Assembly: GCA_902783235.1 (NCBI GenBank)
Contig: CACZQG010000027.1
Coordinates: 1 to 12,243, forward strand
DNA length: 12,243 nt
Direction of reading: 5' to 3'
Source: an uncultured Ruminococcus sp.
GTDB lineage: Bacteria > Bacillota > Clostridia > Oscillospirales > Ruminococcaceae
The notes beneath the pieces were generated by a model that was not told the DNA's origin, made no database searches, and worked only from the letters and a program-made list of their open reading frames with translations. This document shows, piece by piece, positions 6,587 to 12,243 of this stretch. A program made the position numbers and the translations under genes. How positions within the stretch are numbered: position 1 is the stretch's first letter; the number at the start of each line of letters is the position of its first letter.

Positions 6587-8184
6587 GCATCCTCCTTTTC
6601 AAAGATAACATCTTTGATCTGTATCATCTTACGGGTCTGGGTGTGATATGTCAGGTACAGTGGATAAATTCCGTCAGGAACATCCACATCTGCAAAAAGG
6701 GTGTGCCATTCGGAGCCATCATCATATCTGACGGGAATTATCCCAACGGGACTGCCCTCTCCGGAAATACGCAGTTCTATAACCGATCCCCCTTTGTATC
6801 CCTCATCCTGATGCTCCAAAGACCTCTGATCATTCCAACGTTCATCCTCTCTTATAGGTGCATCGGCGGTCACATGGGTAAGCTCATTATCCGTTCTGAA
6901 AGTCAATCCTATTTTCCTGACTTTTCGGAAGCTGAAATACTTATACCCTATAAGCGTACCGGAGGATACCTCTCCAATAAATCTTTCATTATCCTTATGG
7001 GTAATGTTTGGAAATGAAGCCTTGTAAATACTGTTTGAACCATGAGGCATATTACCGTTTGTCAGATTGCAGGCTATGGCAGCCGGATAATCACCATCAG
7101 CAGTAAGCGGCTTGCCGTTAAGTCCGCAGCTGGTCATTTCTGCCTGTGAAATGCTTCCATCCGCATTTATGGATATCCTTTCCGCACACGCCTGTCTGCT
7201 GTAATCAGATTTATGAGTAAGGCGATGATAGAAAACATACAGCTGCCCATTGATATTTTCTATGCTTCCATGAGTAGTACCGGTCATATTCAGCTTATCT
7301 TCCGCTTTTCTCCCCTGATATCCTATATCACCATTGGATATAAGAGTACCTCCAAACACAAAATCTCTGTCCGGTTTATCACTTACAGCATAACAAAGCT
7401 CATGATTCTGCCATGAAGAATAAATAAAATAGTATTTTCCGCCAAGCTTACGCATAGATGATCCCTCAAAGAAAGGGTGTTCCTCAAAATCCGTTCCCCT
7501 GACCCTATATGGGATAATGTGATAAGGCTCATCTCTGACAGTTATCATGTCATCTTCAAGAACTGCCGTCACAGCCCCCATTATACTGTCATCACGTTCA
7601 AGGATCTCCTCCCTTGTCCTTCCGAACATCTGCATCTCTTTAGCTATGTATTCTTCATTTTCACGGAAGCCTTCCTCCTCCTCATAGCCATATCGGGTGC
7701 CATAATACAAACGTATCACGCCATCATCATTCATGACCGCAGGATCAAAGCATACATATTTCATCATAGGACTGCCATCTTTGTTTTTCACAGTACCAAG
7801 ATATTCAAAAGGTCCCTGAGGCTTATCTGATACAGCCGCACTTATGGGATTACAGTATCCTCCATATCCATACTCTCCGGACATACAATAATATAAATAG
7901 TATCTTCCGTCATTGCCGCAGACAACATCGGGAGCATACATATATTTCATTTCTGGATATAACGGATCCTGCTCTGCTCTGTAGCTGACTCCTTCACACC
8001 TCCATTGGGTAAGATCGTCAACAGGTGCTGACCAGACAGTATAGTCCTCCATACAGAAGGTATATCCGCCCTCCCTGTCATGAGAGCCGTAAATATAGAC
8101 CCTGTTTCCAAAAACATGAGGCTCGCTGTCCGGAATATACTCGCTAAGGGGCAAAAATGGATTATAAACTTGTCTTTCACGCAT
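6583..8184 (-). CDS. Cytoplasmic GH43 glycosidase (beta-xylosidase or alpha-L-arabinofuranosidase)
   Basis: This 533-residue protein has no signal peptide or dockerin, so it should act inside the cell on imported xylo- or arabino-oligosaccharides. The five-bladed GH43 domain spans about 6-350: EPHVFGNRVYIYGSHD at 21-36, MYAPDV at 82-87, pKa-setting Asp147 (CFDPAV), acid Glu240 (FFEGSS) and a metal-site-like His305 (THGS). Where GH43 enzymes usually have the base Asp (ADP), this protein has Glu21 (SEP). Residues about 375-533 form a beta-rich C-terminal domain, probably CBM6-like (DVPDGIYPLYLTY). The start at 8184 is supported by AGAGGT 8 nt upstream and by an 8-bp overlap with the end of the upstream AraC gene (ATGCGTGA). 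The next AraC gene overlaps its stop. Family is clear; xylosidase against arabinofuranosidase cannot be settled by reading. Confidence 0.88.
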   Translation of the reverse strand: MRERQVYNPFLPLSEYIPDSEPHVFGNRVYIYGSHDREGGYTFCMEDYTVWSAPVDDLTQWRCEGVSYRAEQDPLYPEMKYMYAPDVVCGNDGRYYLYYCMSGEYGYGGYCNPISAAVSDKPQGPFEYLGTVKNKDGSPMMKYVCFDPAVMNDDGVIRLYYGTRYGYEEEEGFRENEEYIAKEMQMFGRTREEILERDDSIMGAVTAVLEDDMITVRDEPYHIIPYRVRGTDFEEHPFFEGSSMRKLGGKYYFIYSSWQNHELCYAVSDKPDRDFVFGGTLISNGDIGYQGRKAEDKLNMTGTTHGSIENINGQLYVFYHRLTHKSDYSRQACAERISINADGSISQAEMTSCGLNGKPLTADGDYPAAIACNLTNGNMPHGSNSIYKASFPNITHKDNERFIGEVSSGTLIGYKYFSFRKVRKIGLTFRTDNELTHVTADAPIREDERWNDQRSLEHQDEGYKGGSVIELRISGEGSPVGIIPVRYDDGSEWHTLFADVDVPDGIYPLYLTYHTQTRKMIQIKDVIFEKEDA

Positions 8185-9070
8185 TTGATTCTACCTCTGA
8201 AAATAATATTTTTTTATCACTATAGTGTTCCAATGTTCGGTGAAGCTTCCGAAATTCCGAAGGGGTGCAGTCATTGATCTTTCTAAACGCCCGATTAAAT
8301 GTAGTTATGCTGGAAAAACCGACACGCATGGCAATATCCGTGATCTTCATTCTGTTATCCGCCAGCATGAATTCTGATGCCATTATCCGGCGCCGGTTAA
8401 TAAAGTCGGGCAATGTTGAACCCGTATACTTGGAAAACATCTTGCAGAAATAAAACTTACTGTACCCGGAAAGCTCAGCAAGATCATCAAGTGTTATCTC
8501 ATTCATATAATTATCCTCTATATACTTTATTATGACCCCGAAGGAATCAGCATAATTATCGGTACTGCTTTTTCTGTAATCCTGAAGCTTATATTTAAGC
8601 GTATCAAGAAGCAGCATCACGATCTTTATGTATATGGAAACCTCGGAAATACTGTCAAAATGACTGTATTCCTTATAAATTTCCCTCATGAGCCCCCCAA
8701 GATGCTTCAAAAGGGTCTCATCATCATGCTTGTTAAGATGCAGCGGCTTGTTGAGAAAAGCTGTTATAGCAGTAAGTGCCGGATTTCCGGAAACAGTATC
8801 ATTATTGATAAGCAGAAAAAGCCGTCTCCCCTTCTGAGCCTTTAGATAATGCAGAGTCCCCGCAGGAAGTATAAGTATCTCACCCTCCTCCAGAAGATAT
8901 TCTTCATTGCCTGAAATAACAAGATACCGTTCCTCAAGAGGCATGGTTATTTCAATAGCATTATGCCAGTGAAGAGGATATTCCTCATACTGCTGATTAT
9001 CATACAGAACAACCGATCTGTTGTCCCTGTAATCAACTATTTCAAGATTTCCCTTCATTTTCATAGGCAT
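8177..9070 (-). CDS. AraC/XylS-family regulator with N-terminal cupin sugar-sensing domain
   Basis: This 297-residue protein has the standard AraC layout. The N-terminal cupin domain (about 15-95) shows HWHNAIEI at 34-41 and the EEGEILILPAGTLHYL stretch at 61-76, usually the sugar pocket. The two helix-turn-helix motifs are near 192-216 (ITLDDLAELSGYSKFYFCKMF) and 241-266 (KITDIAMRVGFSSITTFNRAF), ending in CTPSEFRK. It is the first gene of the operon with the GH43 gene, whose ATG overlaps its last codons by 8 bp, and it has a near-consensus promoter. It diverges from the GH9 gene, whose promoter region it may control. ATG at 9070 has only a loosely spaced GGGAG upstream; ATG codons at residues 3 and 5 are alternative starts. 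Control by xylan- or cellulose-derived sugars is inferred from neighbours. Confidence 0.9.
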   Translation of the reverse strand: MPMKMKGNLEIVDYRDNRSVVLYDNQQYEEYPLHWHNAIEITMPLEERYLVISGNEEYLLEEGEILILPAGTLHYLKAQKGRRLFLLINNDTVSGNPALTAITAFLNKPLHLNKHDDETLLKHLGGLMREIYKEYSHFDSISEVSIYIKIVMLLLDTLKYKLQDYRKSSTDNYADSFGVIIKYIEDNYMNEITLDDLAELSGYSKFYFCKMFSKYTGSTLPDFINRRRIMASEFMLADNRMKITDIAMRVGFSSITTFNRAFRKINDCTPSEFRKLHRTLEHYSDKKILFSEVESNA

Positions 9071-9164
9071 AGATCATCACGCTCCCATCCTTAAATGGTA
9101 TAAAATTGCTGTAAATCAATGAATAAAAATTGATAAAAATGAAAAAATCTTGTCATCTATACAA

Positions 9165-9193
9165 ATTATAACACACTTGCCTAATTAAATCAA
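9165..9193 (-). promoter_or_regulatory. Promoter of the AraC-GH43-AraC operon
   Basis: On the minus strand TTGATT (9188-9193) is followed after 17 bp by TATAAT (9165-9170), with TG one base before the -10. The predicted start near 9158 gives a leader of about 88 nt. The dyad at 9227-9236 lies at about -73, a usual activator position. Confidence 0.8.
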
Positions 9194-9221
9194 GAGGGCA
9201 TTTAAAACTTTCTACATTTTT

Positions 9222-9236
9222 TATATCACAATTGTA
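9222..9236. promoter_or_regulatory. Candidate operator in the AraC/GH9 divergent region
   Basis: TATATCACAATTGT matches the site upstream of the xylanase gene at 13 of 14 positions. The core CACAATTGTA keeps the dyad except for its outer pair. It lies between the outward-facing promoters, about -73 from the AraC start and about -82 from the GH9 start, so one bound protein could act on both. Confidence 0.5.
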
Positions 9237-9298
9237 ACGGTACTTGCAAGAAACGACTTAAATACAGCAATATTTGATTAGTAGAATAAGTTTTTTAA

Positions 9299-9307
9299 TG
9301 ATATACT
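9299..9307 (+). promoter_or_regulatory. Extended -10 promoter of the GH9 gene
   Basis: TGATATACT is an extended -10 element with no convincing -35 at 17 bp, the same weak-35 layout as the xylanase promoter. The predicted start is near 9314. Another start cannot be excluded. Confidence 0.5.
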
Positions 9308-9313
9308 ATTACT

Positions 9314-9453
9314 TGAATAGAGAACGTGAAACGATTAAGGTAACAGTACATAAGGCTTTGAGAGAATTATCGTGCGGTGTTGCCCGAAGCAATGAAGATC
9401 AGCAAGATCAGAATGAAAAACCACAAAATGAGCATTATTTTTAAGGAGAATTC
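9314..9453 (+). other. Leader of about 140 nt of the GH9 mRNA
   Basis: The leader holds the shared motif AAACGATTAAG at 9329-9339, a weak small hairpin (TTGC-CCGAA-GCAA near 9379-9391) and a GATCAG repeat (near 9397-9411), then AAGGAG at 9443-9448. I see no known riboswitch and no terminator/antiterminator pair in it. Confidence 0.4.
9329..9339 (+). promoter_or_regulatory. Shared leader motif AAACGATTAAG (GH9 copy)
   Basis: Exact 11-base match to the xylanase leader (5295-5305), beginning 21 nt after the -10 box, against 19 nt in the xylanase gene. The preceding bases give TGAAACG in both loci. The recurrence and conserved position relative to the promoter are the evidence; the binding factor is unknown. 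Confidence 0.4.
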
Positions 9454-11889
9454 ATGTCTATGAAAAAGAACAGATTAAAAAAACTTGCAGCAGCAGCCGC
9501 TGCCTGCATGATGATGGCAGCAGCCGTACCCTCAGTGACATACACATATGTCAGCGCAGAGGAAACAGTCGTAAGCTTTAACTTTGACAACGGCATCCAG
9601 AAGTGGGACAGCTTCCAGACTGACGGAGGTATGCGTACACTGGGTACAGAAAACGGCAAGCTTGCCATGAAAATTTCCTCAGTTGGCAAGCTGAATTATT
9701 CGGTTCAGATGAATTACGGTCCGATCAATCTTTTTAAGGGTGCAAAATATCGTCTGAAATTCGATATTTCCTGTACCACAAACAGATATGTCGAAGCAAT
9801 GATACAGCAAAACGGCGGTGACTATACTGCATACATATGGAAGGGACTTGATATAGGAACTACGCCTCAGACTGTAAGTGAAGAATTCACCATGAAATAT
9901 GATACCGATCTCATGGCTACACTGGCATTTAACTGCGGTCTCCAGAAAAGCGACCCCGAGCTTCCCGAGCATACGATCTATCTTGATAATGTGTCACTGG
10001 AGCTTATCGACAAGAGCAATGCCGATATGACAAACCCTATAACCGGTGGAGATGAAACTCCTATCGTTACGGATCAGGTAGGATACAGAGCAAATGCAAG
10101 AAAGGTAGCAGTATTCAGAAATGCCGGATCACAAAGCAAGTTCTCTTTGGTAAATGCCGAAACAGATCAGCCGGTGTTCTCAGGAGACCTTTCCGCAGAG
10201 ATCAATAATTCCTCAGCAGATGAAAAGGATAAGACCGGTGATTTTTCCACTTTCACCACTCCCGGTAAATATTATCTGACCTGTGGAAATGATAAATCAT
10301 ATACTTTTACTATAGGAAATGATGCATATAATGATCTTATCGATGATTCGGTAAGAATGCTTTATCTCCAGAGATGCGGTACATCTGTTACAGATACTAA
10401 ATTCAGCCATCCTGCCTGCCATGCTTCAAAGGCAAAAATACTCTACACAAATGATTATATCGATGTAAACGGCGGCTGGCACGATGCAGGTGACTACGGA
10501 AGATACGTCGTTCCCGGTGCAAAGTCGGTAGCAGATCTTCTTTATGCATACGAAGCAGCTCCGAAAATGTTCGGAGACAATATCGGCATCCCCGAAAGCG
10601 GAAACGGTACCCCTGACATTCTTGATGAAGCTAAATACGAGCTTGACTGGATGTTTAAAATGCAGAGAAATGACGGCGGTGTTTACCACAAGGTCTCATG
10701 TGCCGGCTTCCCTTCCTATTGTATGCCTCAGGAAGAAACCGATGAACTGATAGTGACCCCTGTTTCTTCTACAGCTACTGCTGATTTCTGTGCTGCAATG
10801 GCACTTGCAGGTCAGGTATATAAGGATATCAACAAGGATTTTGCTGATAAATGTACTGCTGCCGCTGAAAAGGCATGGGGATACCTTGAACAGAATCCTC
10901 AGTTTGATTTCAGAAATCCTCCCGAGGTCACAACAGGTCAGTATGAAGACGTTTCAGATGACGATGAAAGATACTGGGCAGCAGCTCAGATGTACAGAGC
11001 TACAGGAAAGCAGACCTATCTTGACAAGGTAAATAATGCTTCTTCATCAGCTAAAAAGGGAATGAACTGGATGAAGGTTGGAGATTACGGAAATCTCGCA
11101 CTCCTTACAATGAAGGACATTGACAAGACTTCCAATGCATACACAAATGCCAAGCAGACCATGATATCCGAAGCTGACATTTTCCTCAGCAATACTAACA
11201 GCAATCCTTACGGCTCATCTGTCACAAGATATGAATGGGGCAGCAATATGGCAATTGCAACAAACGGAATACAGATGGCTATGGCATATGATCTGACAGG
11301 TAATGACAAATATCTTGGAGGTGCAACCGCACAGCTTGATTATCTCTTAGGTGAAAATGCCTGCGGCAAATGCTTCGTAACAGGTTACGGTACAGATTCT
11401 CCTAAGACACCCCATCATCGTCCTTCCATGAAAGTCGGCGAAGCAATGAAGGGTATGCTGGTCGGCGGTGTAGATCAGGCACTTGAGGATAAAGCAGCTG
11501 AGGCATATCTCCAGAATACACCTGCTGCAAAAAGATATGTAGATAATCCTGAGAGCTACTCTACAAATGAGATAACAATTTACTGGAATTCTCCTTTGAC
11601 TATGCTCCTGGCATATACTGATACAGACAATACACAGCCGGATGACCCATCTGATAACAAAGAATTACTTATGGGTGATGTAAACTGTGATGGCAAGATC
11701 AATGTAATAGATGCTCTTTTACTCAAAAAGGCAGTACTTAACAAGATCATTCTTTCAGGTGTGGAGCTTAATAATGCCTGTATAACCTCAGGTGATTCAA
11801 ATCGTCCTACTATCACAGACCTGATAACTCTTATGAAATTCCTCAGCAAGGAGCTTAGCAATTTCCCGGCATATAATCCACCCGCCTGA
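9454..11889 (+). CDS. Secreted cellulosomal GH9 endoglucanase: CBM4-Ig-GH9-dockerin
   Basis: This 811-residue protein cleaves cellulose or other beta-1,4-glucans outside the cell. In order: signal peptide (1-35, poly-Ala/Met core, cleavage after VSA); CBM4/9-type carbohydrate-binding module (about 37-186); Ig-like CelD_N domain (about 202-288) that packs against family 9 catalytic domains; GH9 domain (about 290-724); short linker; and dockerin (about 738-806). The GH9 catalytic set is complete: Asp344 and Asp347 in WHDAGDYGRY, the HHR substrate motif at 654-656, and proton donor Glu706 in NEITIYWN. The first dockerin loop (GDVNCDGKINVIDA) is canonical; the second (TSGDSNRPTITDL) lacks the normal ligand spacing. 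AAGGAG lies 5 nt before the ATG, which fixes the start over the ATG two codons later. It is divergent from the AraC operon and ends in a strong terminator. Endo- or processive action is not resolved. Confidence 0.94.
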   Translation: MSMKKNRLKKLAAAAAACMMMAAAVPSVTYTYVSAEETVVSFNFDNGIQKWDSFQTDGGMRTLGTENGKLAMKISSVGKLNYSVQMNYGPINLFKGAKYRLKFDISCTTNRYVEAMIQQNGGDYTAYIWKGLDIGTTPQTVSEEFTMKYDTDLMATLAFNCGLQKSDPELPEHTIYLDNVSLELIDKSNADMTNPITGGDETPIVTDQVGYRANARKVAVFRNAGSQSKFSLVNAETDQPVFSGDLSAEINNSSADEKDKTGDFSTFTTPGKYYLTCGNDKSYTFTIGNDAYNDLIDDSVRMLYLQRCGTSVTDTKFSHPACHASKAKILYTNDYIDVNGGWHDAGDYGRYVVPGAKSVADLLYAYEAAPKMFGDNIGIPESGNGTPDILDEAKYELDWMFKMQRNDGGVYHKVSCAGFPSYCMPQEETDELIVTPVSSTATADFCAAMALAGQVYKDINKDFADKCTAAAEKAWGYLEQNPQFDFRNPPEVTTGQYEDVSDDDERYWAAAQMYRATGKQTYLDKVNNASSSAKKGMNWMKVGDYGNLALLTMKDIDKTSNAYTNAKQTMISEADIFLSNTNSNPYGSSVTRYEWGSNMAIATNGIQMAMAYDLTGNDKYLGGATAQLDYLLGENACGKCFVTGYGTDSPKTPHHRPSMKVGEAMKGMLVGGVDQALEDKAAEAYLQNTPAAKRYVDNPESYSTNEITIYWNSPLTMLLAYTDTDNTQPDDPSDNKELLMGDVNCDGKINVIDALLLKKAVLNKIILSGVELNNACITSGDSNRPTITDLITLMKFLSKELSNFPAYNPPA

Positions 11890-11942
11890 ATATTTGCTAA
11901 GGGAATATGATCAACGCTTTCCACAATTAAAAATAATGACTT

Positions 11943-11986
11943 ATGACCAAGGGCTCGCATCAACGATGTGAGCCCTTGGTCATTTA
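11943..11986 (+). terminator. Intrinsic terminator of the GH9 gene
   Basis: A 19-bp stem (11943-11961 with 11965-11983), loop AAC, is followed by a short TTTA. The only non-Watson-Crick pair is G·U in the plus-strand RNA and would be C·A on the minus strand, so the hairpin is tuned to the GH9 transcript. It starts 53 bp past the stop codon. Confidence 0.85.
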
Positions 11987-12053
11987 TGCTGACAACACCT
12001 ATTTTACTTGTGTCCGGTCTCCTTCATATTGCACTTTATATCAATATTATGTA

Positions 12054-12082
12054 TTGCTTTTTGACCGGATATATGATATAAT
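12054..12082 (+). promoter_or_regulatory. Plus-strand promoter just upstream of the cloverleaf
   Basis: TTGCTT (12054-12059) is followed after 17 bp by TATAAT (12077-12082), with TG one base before the -10. The predicted start near 12089 would place the cloverleaf about 11 nt from the 5' end of a transcript running off the right edge. Confidence 0.6.
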
Positions 12083-12099
12083 TTAATTAAGTATAAATG

Positions 12100-12218
12100 C
12101 AATTAATGTGTCCTCAACAACTGCTGTTTGCAGTTGTTGTCCCCAAATCCTGTTTAACAGGATTTGGGGTTGCTATAAAATGCACTTTAAGAGCATTTTA
12201 TAGCGGACACATTAATTG
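12100..12218. other. Perfectly paired four-way cloverleaf element, possible structured RNA or small mobile DNA element
   Basis: A 14-bp closing stem (12100-12113 with 12205-12218, CAATTAATGTGTCC and its exact complement) encloses three hairpins: 12115-12139 (10 bp, loop TGTTT), 12141-12169 (13 bp, loop TTA) and 12172-12204 (12 bp, nine-base loop). The joints are 1, 1, 2 and 0 bases. In all 49 pairs there is no mismatch and no G·U, so 98 of 119 bases are paired. That cannot be chance. The absence of wobble pairs gives no strand preference and may favour a DNA-level element, such as a miniature mobile element or recombination site, over an old RNA. It is not a tRNA: it has no anticodon-arm or T-arm sequence and the stems are too long. 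A 3-bp ATG flanks both ends. Type and function are unknown. Confidence 0.85.
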
Positions 12219-12225
12219 ATGTCAA
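12197..12225 (-). promoter_or_regulatory. Minus-strand promoter overlapping the cloverleaf arms
   Basis: On the minus strand a consensus TTGACA (12220-12225) is followed after 17 bp by TATAAA (12197-12202). The spacer is almost exactly the right arm of the closing stem, and the -10 lies in the right arm of the third hairpin. Transcription would start near 12190 and run toward the 3' end of the GH9 gene, where no minus-strand gene is seen. Confidence 0.55.
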
Positions 12226-12243
12226 GCTCATTTCGTCCTTCGG

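Noticed and set aside
6643..7017. Long plus-strand open frames inside the cytoplasmic GH43 gene (6643-7017 and 7477-7830)
   Set aside because: They are antisense shadows of a clearly coding minus-strand gene with catalytic motifs; they show no ribosome sites or family features.
12013..12069. Inverted repeat TCCGGTC / GACCGGA flanking about 43 bp before the cloverleaf
   Set aside because: Only 7 bp with a long loop; easily chance, and no flanking structure extends it.
12097..12219. A 40-codon plus-strand open frame spanning the whole cloverleaf, starting 3 nt before it and ending in its right arm
   Set aside because: There is no Shine-Dalgarno sequence before the ATG, and the codons are dictated by the hairpin arms. 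It could be real if copies elsewhere keep the frame, but nothing here supports translation.
12097..12221. ATG direct repeats flanking the cloverleaf as a target-site duplication
   Set aside because: Three bases is too short to distinguish from chance without an empty-site comparison.

Overview
The window looks like a chromosomal segment from a fibre-degrading, cellulosome-forming Ruminococcus, most like R. flavefaciens. The genus call is an inference. It rests on two secreted multidomain glycoside hydrolases with type I-like dockerins, on the domain orders (CBM22-GH10-CBM22-dockerin-GH43-CBM6 and CBM4-Ig-GH9-dockerin), and on AT-rich intergenic DNA with sigma-70-like promoters, often with an extended -10.

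Layout, left to right. (1) 134-1137, minus strand: a two-gene operon of a peptide-deformylase-like protein and an ECF-transporter S component, with a near-consensus promoter. (2) 1306-5364, minus strand: a 1292-residue secreted bifunctional xylan-degrading enzyme with its dockerin between the two catalytic halves, its own terminator and an extended -10 promoter. (3) 5390-9193, minus strand: a tightly overlapping operon AraC regulator - cytoplasmic GH43 glycosidase - second AraC regulator, led by a strong promoter. (4) 9222-11986, plus strand: a divergently transcribed, dockerin-bearing GH9 cellulase with a leader of about 140 nt and a strong terminator. (5) 11987-12243: no convincing gene, but a perfectly paired cloverleaf of 119 nt with a promoter on each side.

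Parts 2-4 read as one plant cell-wall locus. The xylanase/GH43 and GH9 enzymes would work outside the cell on a scaffoldin. The signal-less GH43 would finish imported xylo- or arabino-oligosaccharides, and the two AraC proteins would sense sugars and set expression. The promoters of the xylanase and of the GH9/AraC divergon share a palindromic motif (TATwTCACAATTGT). The xylanase and GH9 leaders also share an 11-base motif (AAACGATTAAG) just downstream of the predicted transcription starts. Both are candidate common control sites.

The most unexplained object is the cloverleaf at 12100-12218: a 14-bp closing stem and three hairpins of 10-13 bp, with no mismatches. A plus-strand promoter would place it at the very 5' end of a transcript that leaves the window. 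A minus-strand promoter has its spacer and -10 box inside the cloverleaf arms. I do not recognise it as a known RNA family or mobile element.
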